From positions 89,501 through 153,500 of the forward strand of contig JAJAGP010001344.1 in assembly GCA_025084515.1 (NCBI GenBank): DNA of 64,000 bases. The letters run 5' to 3'. The notes under the pieces were generated by a model, which saw only the letters and a program-made list of their open reading frames with translations, did not search any database and was not told the DNA's origin. The DNA comes from Ancistrus triradiatus. Taxonomy: Eukaryota; Chordata; Actinopteri; Siluriformes; Loricariidae. Positions 1-12,202 of the stretch are shown here, piece by piece. A program made the translations under genes and the position numbers. How positions within the stretch are numbered: position 1 is the stretch's first letter; every line of letters starts with the position of its first letter.

Positions 1-1673
1 ACATTTAACTACTATTCATGCTAAATCAGTTGTCCATTCCCCTGCCTGATGCCAGGCCCACATGCACTTTAGGCTCAGCAGCCATGTTTTCCCCATCCCC
101 ACACCACTTAAAATAAGACAGCCCTACTCCCAAATGAAGGAGGTGAGCACCATTGTGCTGACATTTTAGCTGGAATAATTGCCGCTATTAGAACGCACCT
201 TATAGTAAAAAGTACATATTGATTACGCAGCACATTGAGTTTTGACGTCCCATGATGTAGCTGACTTCAGGGTTGTACTTACTATGTGGCTTTTTTGGTT
301 TCATTTTGGGTCCGCTGACACACAGCCCTCTCATAAGCCTTATAATAAATGTACTGATTATGCGACTCGGCTTCTTGCGCTGGACATATAAGAAAATTCT
401 TACGGAGGCAGCTGACCCACTTGAGCGCGATTCGTGATCAAAATATATGCGTACCGCGCTCAAGTCCAGAGAACCGTTCTAGAGCCCATCTCCTCAAGTG
501 TGCAAGAGCGTGGTACAACCTACCAGGCCCCAGCACGATTTGGAGGGATAACAATAGTGGGGTCATTCGATGGTTATTCTGCTTTATTCTGTTCTAATAT
601 TTTAAAAAGAAGTTATTGTCATATATTATTTCTTTTAAAGTATTTAAAATAAACCCCAAATATTTAAAAACGTTTTGCTATTCTGTTGTAGCAATGTACT
701 TCAATTGGTGCTTTTTGGTACCCAGCCCTGCTTCTACCTTCCACTGAGGTCTTCCTTTTTTTTTTTTTTATCTTACACAGTGGGAAAATGAACTGTAGCA
801 GAAAGCAGGGTTAGCACTCTCAATTATCGAGTGCTCTCTGATTAGATTAGTTCGAATACTCTGTTGGAGATGGATGAAGATGTATTACACACGGTCAAGA
901 ATGCTATCTCAACTTTAACCTGATTTAATGTTTTGTAAAGGAATGACCCTCTTGCATCAGTACTTCTGTTCAGTCACGGCCTCAGTTAGTAAAATAACAG
1001 GGCTTTCACGTTGCTAAAATTGAGCATTCCAAAATGAGGACTATAAATACAGTTTAAAGTATAGTGGGGCCTGTGGTTTGGTCGGTCAGGTTTTCATTAT
1101 ACACTTTTGGACAAGGCAGGAGCCAAGCTGGCCTGGGCAAAAACCCTGCTCCAGTGCCTAAATGGCTACCAATCATATTTGTTTTGGTAGCTGTTTATAG
1201 GCAGACTGTGTTTTTGAGACCAGTTGTGGCTTTACTGTGCCGTGTTTTATGATTTTTGTGGCTTTGTATATTATGGTTATGACATACATTGGCTTTGGGT
1301 GAGGGCGCTGCTTTTGAACTGGGCGTTGCTACTGCTCTGTGGTCAAGTTACATTACAGAGACAAAATGTAGATAGATTTAGGTACTTCGGGCAAAATAGA
1401 CAGGTAGTGTTTGATAACTACAGTACACTCGGATGTGACACCCCATGTAAGGCTATAATTGTCATATCCAGAATGAAGCATAACTAGGGATTTTTGACCG
1501 AATATCTATCTTAAAGGAAACACACCAGGTTTTCATACCAGCCTCACTGGAGCCACACCTGATTTGAAGCCCAACATCAGTCGGTTAAACAAGTGGAAAT
1601 CAGATCCTGCTCGGCTGGTGTGAAAAACCTCCAGCCACATGGAGTCAATATAGATAACGCTGAAGACCCCAGC

Positions 1674-2073
1674 TATAGTGGGGCAAAAAAGTATTTAGTC
1701 AGCCACTGATTGTGCAAGGTCTCCTACTTAGAAAGATGAGAGAGGTCTGTAATTTCCATCATAGGTACACTTCAACTATGAGAGACAAAATGAGTAAAAA
1801 AAATCCATGTTTGACCTCTGTCATTGCCAGCAAAGGTTATGTTACAAAGTGTTGAGTTGAACTTTAGTTATTGACCAAATACTTATTTTTCCACCATAAT
1901 TTACAATTAAATTCTTTAAATGCTAGAATATGATTTCCTGGATTTTTTTTTTTTCATTTTGTTCTGTCAAAGGTGAAGGTACTATGATGAAAATTACAGA
2001 CCTCTCTCATCTTTCTAAGTAGGACAGCTTGCACAATGAGTTGGCTGACTAAATACTTTTTTGGCCCACTGTA
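1674..2073. mobile_element. Tc1-like non-autonomous element, both ends present
   Basis: About 400 bp with inverted ends: it starts TAGTGGGGCAAAAAAGTAT and ends with the inverse ATACTTTTTTGGCCCACTG at TA. The arms are long (about 130 nt): the segment with GAGAGAGGTCTGTAATTT reappears inverted at the other end. The short middle matches the 3' part of the fuller copy at 3060-3448, so this is an internal deletion product without a transposase. Confidence 0.85.
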
Positions 2074-3059
2074 TATACAGTATATCGCACCTGTAGCGTA
2101 TTTGCATTGTCAATGGACAATAATGACTGTACTGAGAAAGGAATGGATAACTTTTCTGAAGGTAAAACAATAGTGGTACAGCTACAATTCATTTGCTAAC
2201 ATGTTTTTTTTCCATAAAGATTTGTCTACTGCCCTCACACTTTTAATAAATATGCATACATTTGTCATTATGTTGGTCCAGGCAAATGCTTCATTGTTCT
2301 TGGGGTAATAATTTGACGATGACAACATTAGATTAGACTGAAAGACTATTACACATTAATTTAATTACCTTGAAATATAAATATGATTGAGCCTATAAAA
2401 TGTAATGGATTATCACCAATGATTGGCTGATTAAGTGTTATGCTCTTGTCTCCGGTACAAGTCGTTAATATGGCATAATTAAACTCCTGGTACATGTCTC
2501 GTGCATGGTGAGTCATATCCTGATGCATGCTTTTGAAGGCATTCAGGCGATACTAAATAGACTTATAACAATAACAATGACTCATGATATTGGAAGCAGC
2601 GTTTACAGTACGCTCTTCACAGTTGGACCTCTGTGGCGAGTTTCTTTGTGAGAAAAAAACTACAGTTGAAAAGTATTTATTTTGGAACAAATTAGGTCTC
2701 TTGGATATTATACATGTGCAGCAAACCTTTCTCAGGGTGTTGACTCCTTTATACTTGTGGTCCAGACTCAGATGGGAGAGAGCTGAGAATGAATAAAGAG
2801 CTCCTCTGTGGACCCATTACAGGTGTAGTGTTTCTTATGTCAGAGAGAAATGAGAAAATCAGGCTCTATATGGGTGCAGTGACGCCACATTTCATAGTAA
2901 TCATAGATTCATGCATGGAAAATCTGCCCTGCTGTAACTTAGTTCCCAGAGATTTGCATTTAGAGCTCAGGAGATTGTGTGAATTTTTATTTTCTATGTA
3001 GATTTTGAGCACATAAACCTGTCGTGTGTATTGGCGCTATTTTATTTTTCGGCCAAGTA

Positions 3060-3448
3060 GCACTGATTGAAAAGTTGCAAGTTTTGAGAAGCAAATTAAA
3101 GAACTTTGGCATCACTGCTCTAGAGGAGATCTGCATGGAGTAATGGGCCAAAATACCAGCTACAGTGTGTGCAAACCTGGTGAAGACTTACAGGAAACGT
3201 TTGACCTCTGCCATTGTCAACAAAGGTTATGTTACAAAGTATTGAGTTGAACTTTTGTTATTGACCAAATACTTATTTTCCACCATAATTTACAAATAAA
3301 TTATTTAAAAATCCTGGATTTTTTTTCTCATTTTGTCTCTCATAGTTGAAGTGTACCTATGATGAAAATTACAGACCTCTCTCATCTTTCTAAGTCGGAG
3401 AACTTGCACAATCAGTGGCTGACTAAATACTTTTTTGCCCCACTGTAT
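3060..3448 (+). mobile_element. Tc1-like element, 5'-truncated, with transposase C-terminal remnant
   Basis: The right arm of the same family as 1674-2073, ending ACTTTTTTGCCCCACTGTA. Upstream of the arm, frame + at about 3127-3243 reads WAKIPATVCANLVKTYRKRL then TSAIVNKGYVTKY and a stop, the C-terminal end of a Tc1 transposase, with an in-frame TAA before WAK. The left boundary is approximate. Confidence 0.75.
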
Positions 3449-3606
3449 ATACACACTTGTGCGTTTTATCCACATCGGTGCAACTGTGCAGCCTTTTGTT
3501 CTCACATATTTCCAGTTGATTTATGATTAGCATTAAATCTGTGCAATTATTTGGACTGCAGCGGAGTCATCTTGATCTCTAACTTCTGAACTTCTCTACC
3601 CTGCAG

Positions 3607-3789
3607 GTGATGAAGACCTACCACATGTACCACACGGAGAGCATCAGTGCCGAGAGCAAGCTGAAAGAGTTTGAGAAACAGGAGGAGAGACAAATAGGCC
3701 GTGGTGGAGACCCTGTTTTTAGCATGCGTCTGGAGGACAGGAACCCGAGACGCAGCGTTGTTAAGAAGATCGAGAAGATGAAAGAGAAG
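3607..3789 (+). CDS. srgap1: srgap1 exon 1 of window: F-BAR helix region
   Basis: Sixty-one codons, phase 0 at both ends, preceded by CTGCAG and followed by GTACTG. It starts with Val (GTG), which is an ordinary codon after a splice acceptor and not a start codon. It encodes VMKTYHMYHTESISAESKLK and ends KKIEKMKEK, a highly charged helical segment matching human srGAP1 from about residue 164. This is the second half of the F-BAR coiled-coil dimer. The open frame runs 21 nt past the donor into the intron. Confidence 0.93.
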
Positions 3790-4373
3790 GTACTGAACTC
3801 ATTAAGCTAACGAATCACTGTAAGAACTCAATAGTAGATTAGTCATCCTGCAGCTGAGTAGTCATTTATTGAGGTTGACTGGTAACATTTTTCTGTTTTT
3901 ACTTTTGCTGTTGTTTTAATCACTTAGTTGCCATCTGATTATGGTAAATTAAGGTATCATTACAGGTCATGTAAATTTGTTGATTTAGTTTATGTTTACA
4001 TAATGTCATAGGTTAATGTTACAGAAGTTTGCTTTTTGGTATTACAGATAGTCTTGCACCAAAGTAAGACAGCGGTTTGTGCCTATATTTGACCCTTTGT
4101 GTAGCCTAAAGTTAACCCAATCCCCTTCCAAGAAGCACTGAGACTCGGGAGCCTCTAGCGAGGTGGAAACAAACATCTGGAAACTGTATGTATCGGATCT
4201 GTATGTTTGTATCCTTTCAGGGGTGGATACAAAATAGAGTAGCTCAATTGGTTTAGTACTGGTGTACATTTCTGAGCCATCCTGGTGTGTATTATGTTAC
4301 TGGCAAGGTTAGATCTGTGGGTTATAGAATTGTATTATAAATTGACATTAATTCGATGTTAAATACAATTTTA

Positions 4374-4424
4374 CCATTTGCTAAAACAACAAATCTAATG
4401 GTGGCCTAAGACTTTTGCACAGTA
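4374..4424. mobile_element. Tc1-like terminal repeat fragment
   Basis: Only the end of an element is present: the core GGTGGCCTAAGACTTTTGCA followed by CAGTAA. The same end is seen complete at 45951 and 32193. Confidence 0.6.
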
Positions 4425-4540
4425 ACGCATGTCGTTATATTACATATACCGTTTCTGTATTCATTTCCACCTTACCACAGGCTCTGGAGTCTTAAGTGCT
4501 TCTTCGAGTGGGGGCTGGGCAGTTATGACGGTAAAATTAT

Positions 4541-5542
4541 GACCGTCTGCCCAAAAAAGGTCACACATTCTAATATTTCGTTGGACCGCTGTGCAAAGTC
4601 TTCTCCAGCACATCCCAAAGATTCTCAATGGGGTTCAGGTCTGGACTCTGTGGTGGCCAATCCATGTGTGAAAATGATGTCTCATGCTCCCTGAACCACT
4701 TTTTCACAATTTGAGCCCGATGAATCCTGGTGTTATCATCTTGGAATATGCCCATGCCATCAGGGAAGAAAAAATCCATTGATGGAATAACCTGGTCGTT
4801 CAGTATATTCACGTGACCTCATACTTTGGGCGCATAACGTTGCTGAACCTAGACCTGACCAACTGCAGCAACCCCAGATCATAGCACTGCCCCCACAGGC
4901 TTGTACAATAGGTACTAGGTATGGGTGCATCACTTCAGTCGCCTCTCTTTTTACCCTGATGCACCAATTTCTCTGGAACAGAGCAAATCTTTATGCTTCA
5001 GAGCAAATTGAAGCCATTTTGGCCGGTTAGCCTCACTGACAAGTGGTTTTCTGAAGACTACACAACTGTTAAGTCCCAATACCTTGGGTTCCCTTCGCAT
5101 TGTGAATGTGGAAATGCTCTAACTTTCACTATTAAACATATCCCTGAGTTCTACTGTTGTTTTTCGCAAATCACGGTTATTCAAGATTTATTTCTGACCA
5201 CATTCCTTCCTCAAAGATGATGTTTCCCCACTGTACTTCCACTTTTTAATAATGCGTTGGACAGTTCTTAACCCTATTTTATTAGTTTCAGCAATCTCTT
5301 TAGATGTTTTCTCTGCTTGATGCATGCCAATAATTTGACCCTTCTGAAACAGATTAACATCTTTTGCACGAAAACAGGATGTCTTTCGACATGGTTGTTT
5401 AACAAATGAGAAGCAACTCGGTTTAAATAGCTTGTTGCCAGCTGAAACATAATCATCAATGCAGTAATTATCCGATGGGAGGCTCTTACCTATTTACTTA
5501 GTTCAAATCCAGGTAGTGACCTTTTTTTGGCCAGGCATTGTA
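4541..5542 (-). mobile_element. Tc1-like transposon, broken transposase (DD36E spacing)
   Basis: Coding strand is minus. At 4812-4570 it reads MNILNDQVIPSMDFFFPDGM, then FQDDNTRIHRAQIVKKWF and PQSPDLNPIENLWDVLEK: the second catalytic Asp and the Glu of a DDE transposase with 36 residues between them by my count. The N-terminal HTH part lies toward 5400 with stops and frameshifts. The right end reads TTTTTTTGGCCAGGCATTGTA; the left end is degenerate. Three more copies lie at 15515, 55639 and 61226. Inactive. Confidence 0.85.
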
Positions 5543-6474
5543 TGTCGATCTTAAAAATACTGTGTATTTTATGATTGTTAGTTTGCTAGATTGCATATAG
5601 TTATATGATTAATTGTTGCATCTGATGCATGTGTTAGTATTTGTTATACGGCTGTGTGCTGCACCTGTACAGTAAGGTGTTAGATCATGACATGACAGTG
5701 CAGTAATACAGCATCCTCAAGGTCGAATTGTCAGTTTTAAAACTATTCACTTTTGGACATTTCAGAGAATTTAAAAGGAATCCTACTGTACACTTCTGGC
5801 ATTTTGAAAATACTGTAATTAATTGAACCTACCATAGGCCATGTGCTGTGGAGTACAATATAATATAGCATTTTTTCGTATTTAGTTAGATTCCTTGTAA
5901 TCCTCTCTCACTTTTTCTGCTTCAAATAACCACTTCTTCAGATGTGCCAATGTGGCTTTCATGAGGTGTCAGGACATTTCCAAATGTCAGCCAAACCTTC
6001 TTTGCCTTGATTTAATACAAGTGATCCGCCACATGCCTGTGTTGCTTTAATTATGTAGCCAGCCTGTTTTTCAGTCAAACCCGTTACGTGTGTGTTTTTA
6101 TAAGTGTGGGAAGAAGAGTTCTTTTTGTTTTCGTCTTTGATGCTTCCTGTAAATGCAAAAAGTGGAAAGAGGTAAAATCTGGAAAGTCGGCGTGATTCAT
6201 TGTCTTTTGGTCAGCAGTGTGGTGACTAATACACGTTTGTACTGTGCATGAGATGAATCTCAGTACAGTTTGGAAATGATTGTTTAATTTTAGCCTCTTT
6301 ATTTTTACCCTGCTTGGTCTAATATGTTTAGAACTGTTTTGGAGGGAAGTGAGCATTGGCCCTTTGGTTTACTAGAGATGTTACACAAACTATTGTCTAA
6401 GAATTTGCAAGATGGTGTCCAGCTGTTTGTTTGCTGTAGTCGTGTCATTCTGTCTCTTTCTTTTGTCACTTTAG

Positions 6475-6603
6475 AGGCAGGCCAAGTACTCGGAGAACAA
6501 GCTGAAGTCAATCAAAGCCCGGAATGAGTACTTGCTGACTCTGGAAGCCACTAATGCCTCTGTCTTCAAGTATTACATCCACGACTTGTCTGACTTAATA
6601 GAT
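6475..6603 (+). CDS. srgap1: srgap1 exon 2 of window: F-BAR
   Basis: Forty-three codons, phase 0 at both ends, acceptor TTTAG and donor GTAAGT. It begins RQAKYSENKLKSIKARNEYL and ends HDLSDLID, continuing the F-BAR helix bundle directly from KMKEK of the previous exon. The motif NEYLLTLEATNA is typical of F-BAR proteins of the srGAP group. The sequence is nearly identical to the human protein as I remember it. Confidence 0.94.
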
Positions 6604-7290
6604 GTAAGTAACTGCTGTGTCCTTTTAGTTTTTGTGTATCAACCAGAGCTTCTCACTGAGGTCTGATCTTTAAAGATGGACGAGAATGGAAGTTTTGCTG
6701 TCGTATTTGCGCTCTGCTGAGTTAAACCTTTCTGCATTTTATTATTCATGCACTTTGATCTCAGAAAGAGTGTCTCTTCTGAGGCAGGAGCTGTGCAACA
6801 AATCTGTCAGATTGCACTCAACTTTAAATCCAGCCACCTCACACATTGGGGAAAATCTTCGTAAAGCCATTGAGATAAATTGTTTCGCTTAAGCCTCTCG
6901 TCCCAAAAGTGTAGGACATGGATGTTACTGAGGCTGGCCATATGAAAGGATTTGATGAGATTTTAACATCACCGTCTGGAGAGAATGAGGAGTTTAACAG
7001 CGTTTCATTAAATGGGAAAAAAAACAGAGTTCACTTGAGGGTATCCCATGAGTGCGAGAAGAGAAACTGTAGCGTTGTGGTCATGTGATTGGACAGTCCC
7101 AAGAATCATACTGACCACATGTTTATGTTTAAGAGTTCTTCCTTCCTTTTTACAAGAATGCAGCCTGGATGTTTGGGGGGGAGGATTTTTAAGCATTTTG
7201 CCAGTTTAAGCAGTTCTTACCCACTAACTGTCACATGACAGCTAACAAGTTGGGAGGCAGCAGATACTGAGGCAGGGCCTGCATGAATCT

Positions 7291-7430
7291 GACCTCTGTG
7301 ACCAGCACATCCCACAGGTTCTCGATCGGATTGAGATCGAGGGAATTTGGAGGTCAGGTCAACACCTTGATGTTCCTCAAACCATTATTGAACAGTTTTT
7401 ACAGGGTGGCAGTTTGGTACGTGCCTAAAC
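7291..7430 (-). mobile_element. Tc1-like transposase fragment
   Basis: Reverse complement of CATCCCACAGGTTCTCGATC and the following bases corresponds to the catalytic PDLNPIEHLWDVL-type block of a Tc1 transposase, degraded. Same family as 30205-30646. Confidence 0.55.
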
Positions 7431-8094
7431 TTACACACATATAAAGTCTGATTGTTATACTGAGGTGGTAAAGACAGATTTCTCACCCTTAATAAAGTTT
7501 ATTTGGAAACCTAAGGCCTCATTAAAATAGTACAATTGTTCACATATAGTTATTGGTGTCATAAGCAAGAGCTGCAACACCAGTCATGATACACCAATGA
7601 GTTTCACATAAAACTTGATTTCTCCAAGTGTCTACTCTGATCACATAGATATTAACAAATAAGAAATAACCTCACATGAAAAACAAGAGGTTTTTTATAT
7701 ATATATATTTTTTTTTTACTTTTCTCCTATACTCTGACCCAGGAATAGCTTTTATCGAATTTGAATGTGTTAAAAAATGTTGTATGATAACACCAATGAC
7801 ATTACATTTAGGGACATTCAAAATAATTTTTCTAATACTTTCTTTATATTTTAGGATTTTAGGATCACCTGAATGCTGCACATGGCCTTGTTCTGGCAAG
7901 CACCACTTATGGAACAAAAAGCCTTTTAACTAAAGCTGCCACCGTTAATGCGTTAATATTTTAATGCCGATAATTTAGTTTTAAATGCCACTAATCGCGT
8001 TTTTGCTGCTTGTCTAGATTAGGTACCATAATTACTGGCTATGTCCCAAATGGTTCGCTTTTCACTATCCCTTATATTCAAGTGCCCAACAGTG

Positions 8095-8277
8095 GACTGT
8101 GGTAGCCTAGCGGGTAAGGTACTGGACTATGGACCAGAAGGTCCAGGGTTCAAATCCCACCTCTGCCAAGCTGCCACTGTTGGGTCCTTGAGCAAGACCC
8201 TTAACCCACAAGGGTAAGGTTGTATCAATTGTAAGTCACTCAGGATAAGGGTGTCTGCTAAATGCTGTAAATGTACA
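8095..8277 (+). mobile_element. tRNA-derived SINE
   Basis: Starts GACTGTGGTAGCCTAGCGGG with an RNA polymerase III A box (TAGCCTAGCGG) and a B box (GGTTCAAATCC), then the core CCTTGAGCAAGACCCTTAAC and the tail GTGTCTGCTAAATGCTGTAA. The core resembles that of fish V-SINE type elements. Not a tRNA gene: no second half of the cloverleaf. Confidence 0.85.
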
Positions 8278-9625
8278 TGGCTGGGACTTAGACCATAGAC
8301 CTTCCTTAGTCCACTACCTTAACCTCTGTGTCACCACAGTCTTACTATCAAAGCTGCAAAATTATATATGTTTGTGTGTGTGTATATGTGTATATATGTA
8401 AGCAGATATTCTTTATTGCTTTGTCTCACATTCTGTTACAAAACACCTGAAATATTCATTCTGTCCTACTTTTGTGACTTGATTTAACATGTGCATGCTT
8501 ATGTGTAACACATCACAATCACAAAGTGTCTGCACTTAAAACCCAGTTTTTATAAATGACTTGATTCATTTTAGGTCATTCCAGATTTAGCAGACTGGAC
8601 CCTGTTCCCAATACTGTAGCCCATTTCATTCTTCCATATCAGTTATTTATAAGCCAAGCTTCTGGCAGTGTTGTTATTATTAACTTTAGAGGGGAAAGAT
8701 CAGCTTTAAGGTAATGTGTCCATGTTCTACCTGCCTGTGGTAAGAGATTGGTAAGGTTACCTTGTCCCAGTGTTATTCTGTCAGTTCCAGTCGAGCCCTC
8801 TTTTCTGTCTGAGCAACGGGCATCATGCTCTGATTGCGCTCTTTACCTCGGGGCGCCTCTGAAATATGCTGTATCAGCCGAGAGACAGATAACTCCTGAT
8901 GGGAGTTGTCTGTCTAATACATTTGGTGATAACACGGCCACAGTGTACGATTGATGCATCGGCTTCTAATGTTTTAGGTCACCATGAGTGATTTAGTGTC
9001 TCAAGGCCTGAGTACTATCTCAATTAAAGACAAAATATGAGGTGTATCAGTTTGAATGTCTTGAAAAATCCACAGTGAAGGTCAAATAAAGGCTGTGTAC
9101 ACAGTTCAGATTGTAGGATATGTGTATTAGGTCATCAGAGTCTGGTCAGAGTCTGGGACTTGACTGGAGACTGATAGGAGAGTGTTGTACTGCTTTTACT
9201 TGCTCATGCCTAATGGTTTAAGAATGCTCTATGTTCGGAGATGAAATATTCTGCACTTGCCTAAATTGAAGACTGATGTTTTTATTTTGTTAGTTCATGT
9301 TCCTGGCACACAATTGAATGGTTAAAAAGAAAATTGTTTCTATAGGAGCCCTTATAGGAGTTCTGTGGACTAATTTGGGATGAGCTACCCCCCATAGAGA
9401 AGGATGAGGAGCTCCTCAGAGAACTTTCGTTCCAGTCCCTTTCTTGGTTTGCATTCGCATTACCAGTACAAACGCTGTGTGATGCTAGATGTGCAATTTT
9501 TGCTTAGACAACTAAGAATCTAATTGTACCCCTGTTGCATATAATCTTAATGAAGCCTGGACTTTGTTTTCCCTTCGTTTGTAGCATGAAGATCTGTGGT
9601 TTATATGGCTAGTATATTTAAAAAG

Positions 9626-9897
9626 TACAGGGGTTCCTTGGGTTCTCACTCACTTCGGAACTTGCATTTTGACTAGAAAAAATTGTCTTGGTTCTCGTTG
9701 TTTGCTTGGTAGTCGGCGCACTTCCTTGGACTTGACTCGTTTCAGCCAAAACACGATTCATGATTCACGATTCAGTCTTGAACTGGGAGTCTGGAGCTGG
9801 TTAATGAAATATACATTATTCTTTATGGGAAAACATTGCTTAGTATTTGTCATTTTCGGTTCTGGAACGAATTAACGAGAACCGAGGTACCACTGTA
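9626..9897. mobile_element. 272-bp MITE with TA ends
   Basis: Left end TACAGGGGTTCCTTGGGTTC, right end the inverse of TACAGTGGTACCTCGGTTCT, both bounded by TA, so a Tc1/mariner-type non-autonomous element. Inside lies a short direct triplication of CACGATTCA-like units near 9750-9775. The same terminus (TACAGTGGTACATCGGTTCT) occurs alone at 12787. Confidence 0.75.
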
Positions 9898-10934
9898 CAA
9901 GTACATTTAAAAAGTGCCTTGTGGAGGCAGTTGCTTCTGTCTGGACCAATCACTATACATTTGCATCAATATGTCTGGACCCATCACTGCAAAGTTGAGT
10001 AACTAATGGGTCCTATGCACTGAGAAAAGTCCCTATACAGAGCGTTCTAAGAACTGCAGTCATCCCCAGTTTCAGCAGTGTGAACATGTGACAAAAGGGG
10101 CATAAATCTAATAAATATGAAAAAGTTCCTCCTTTGTGAAAGAGCCTTTATACGTTATACAGGTATTCACCGTTTAATGTCCATCTGATCAACGTCCATT
10201 CCCTTTAATAGCCGAAGTCTCAAGAATTATAATAGGAAATACAAATCTGTCTTATATACATCTTATTGATGTCTGAATGACAGAAAACTGGTACCAGCAA
10301 ACCCTTGCGACAAACGCTTGCAACTTTAGTATTATTCTGGTGTACAACAAAAAGCTAAATTCGTCAGTTTGATTGTTAGATATTGAAGTGTGAATCATCA
10401 CTCTTATTTTCCACTGTTCTAGAGTCCAATAGCAGTGTTCTTTACACCACCTTAGCAATGTTTGTCACTGTCCAAGCTGAGTTGCTGCTTGGCCATAAAA
10501 ATGAAATCTGTAAACCTGTCTTGAAGCTGTTTTCATTAGCAGTTTGGAGCTCAGTAATAGGTTTTGCTATTATGGCGTAGACCTGTTCAGAATTTTGGGC
10601 ACCCCTAGTCAAATCACAAGCTTTGCTGACATTCTAATGAAAAATACACAAAGGAAAACAAAGAAAAGGAAAAATTTCAACAGATGTATTGGAGAAAAAA
10701 TACTTCAAATTCAGTTTTCCAGATGTCCCAGTAGTGTTTTTATAATCTCTCAGAATTTTCTTGTTAATTTTTCATTATTAAAATCAGAGGCAGAAATGTC
10801 AGCTTTTGTGCACATACACGTGCAAGACTGTACATGTATATGTGTGGACAAATATTTTACAACAACATCATATCTTGTTCCACTTCTGTACCTTCTGTTC
10901 TCCAACTGAGTTGTTTTATTTGGAAATGCAGTGA

Positions 10935-11397
10935 ATCTCAAAAGTCTGTGACCACTAGTGAATTTTTTTTACAGTAGGACAATGACCCAAAGACAATGAA
11001 GCATTGCAACAACTACTTGAAGACCAAGGAAAATCAAGGAGTGCTGACTGTCATGGTCTATCTTTGGCAGTCACCTGACCTAAATCTCTTCGGGCAGTTA
11101 TGATGACAGAGAATGCCAATTAGTCAGTAACATCACAAGATGCTGTTTGGAATATTGTGAAATCATGCTGGGACTACATGCATCATCAGATTTTGCACAA
11201 ACTTGTGGAGTTCCTCGAGTGCACACTGGCATTACAACAAAATGAGAACATGCCAAATACTAATACATTATGAATTTGATTTCTGACTTTACAATGAAAT
11301 TGTCGTGCTGATTTAAAGGATTTGTAATGAATAACATTAAATTCAAAAATCCAAACTAAAAGCATTTACTAGTGGTCTCAGAATTTTGGCTCACTTA
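10935..11397 (+). mobile_element. Tc1-like deletion derivative with transposase remnant
   Basis: Ends carry AAAGTCTGTGACCACTAGTG and the inverse ACTAGTGGTCTCAGAATTTT. Near 10980-11100 the plus strand reads a degraded DNDPKTMKHCNNYLKTKENQ and SPDLNLFGQL, the catalytic region of a Tc1 transposase. Other fragments of this family lie at 23540 and 54460. Confidence 0.7.
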
Positions 11398-11522
11398 GGG
11401 GGAAATAAACATGTTACAATTTCCGTTTAATATTAATTCTTTATTTAATTCAGAAAAGTTGGATAATAATTTACTCCCCTGAAGGACCAACCTTTCTATG
11501 TCTCCTGTGTTTTTCTGAACAG

Positions 11523-11744
11523 TGCTGTGATTTGGGCTATCATGCCTCTTTGAACCGAGCGTTGCGCACCTACCTCTCAGCTGAATATAACCTGGAGACA
11601 TCCCGTCATGAGGGGCTGGACATCATCGAGAATGCTGTGGACAGTCTGGACCCCCGCAGTGACCGCCAGCGCTTCATGGAGATGTACCCCACTGCTTTCT
11701 GTCCTCCTGTCAAATTCGACTTCCAGCCACACATGGGTGATGAG
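11523..11744 (+). CDS. srgap1: srgap1 exon 3 of window: F-BAR, C-terminal helices
   Basis: Seventy-four codons, phase 0 at both ends. It encodes CCDLGYHASLNRALRTYLSA and ends FQPHMGDE, including the stretch NLETSRHEGLDIIENAVD. The exon follows a pyrimidine-rich acceptor ending GAACAG. The donor is GTTAGA, which is the weakest donor of the sixteen (G at +5 kept, but T at +3). This part closes the F-BAR core and leads into the srGAP-specific extension. Confidence 0.94.
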
Positions 11745-12202
11745 GTTAGAAATTCTTTCTCTAGAACTCTATACGAAACTGGTTTATTTGTCTTTATATA
11801 ATCAATGCGTTTCATCATAATTTTAATATCCCTACACCATAAAAGTCCAGTTAAAGGAGGATGTCTTGGAAATGTATCCACTCTAGGTTTATGCTCTGAA
11901 TTCAGTATTTTTGTAGACCTCTAATTTAGGTTACATTGGCTCAGTGCAGAGTGGAAAAACTATGCTAATAAGATGTTGGATTTAATGTGGGAGTAGTGGT
12001 TTCATTTCCCAGTTTAATATGTCTCAGCTGCCACAGAGGCATTTCAAGAGAGAACCTAAAACAAATAACACTGCATTTCATATCCTCAAGGTGCCTTTTA
12101 TTGAAGATTTATAGTGTTGTGCTTTTCAGTTTGCTATTTTGTGTTTACTGTTTACATTCAGTTGTTTTGTTTTGTTTAGCATTAGCACTTTCTGACTATG
12201 GG

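Larger units (their letters stand above)
1..3606 (+). other. srgap1 intron upstream of exon 1 (5' end outside)
   Basis: Intronic, with no exon that I can find. It holds two Tc1 elements (1674-2073 and 3060-3448). The part 1-1673 shows no recognised coding or RNA gene. Around 200-450 there is a loosely repeated pair of motifs (CTTATAGTAAAAAGTACA and CTTATAATAAATGTACT) that suggests an old unclassified repeat. There is a T run near 757-769. Confidence 0.7.
3790..6474 (+). other. srgap1 intron 1
   Basis: Besides the Tc1 pieces at 4374-4424 and 4541-5542, the stretches 3790-4370 and 5545-6474 show nothing I recognise. The 5545-6474 part has no repeat hallmark and no open frame that looks like protein. 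Confidence 0.7.
6604..11522 (+). other. srgap1 intron 2
   Basis: It carries a Tc1 fragment (7291-7430), a SINE (8095-8277), a 272-bp MITE (9626-9897) and a Tc1 derivative (10935-11397). Stretches 6604-7290, 7431-8094 and 8278-9625 hold no recognised feature apart from a short TA/TG run at 8370-8400. Near 10590 the phrase TTTTGGGCACCCCTAGTCAA looks like a terminus of another Tc1 family. Confidence 0.65.

Noticed and set aside
3607..3810. GTG-initiated open frame that looks like a short gene start
   Set aside because: It is an internal srgap1 exon: the GTG follows a splice acceptor and encodes Val in the F-BAR domain, and the last bases before the stop are intron.
8095..8175. tRNA gene suggested by A and B boxes
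   Set aside because: The sequence continues into a SINE core and tail shared by many copies, and no cloverleaf can be drawn.
10544..10909. Plus-strand frame of 121 residues
   Set aside because: No recognisable domain, atypical composition, and it overlaps a Tc1-like end near 10590.
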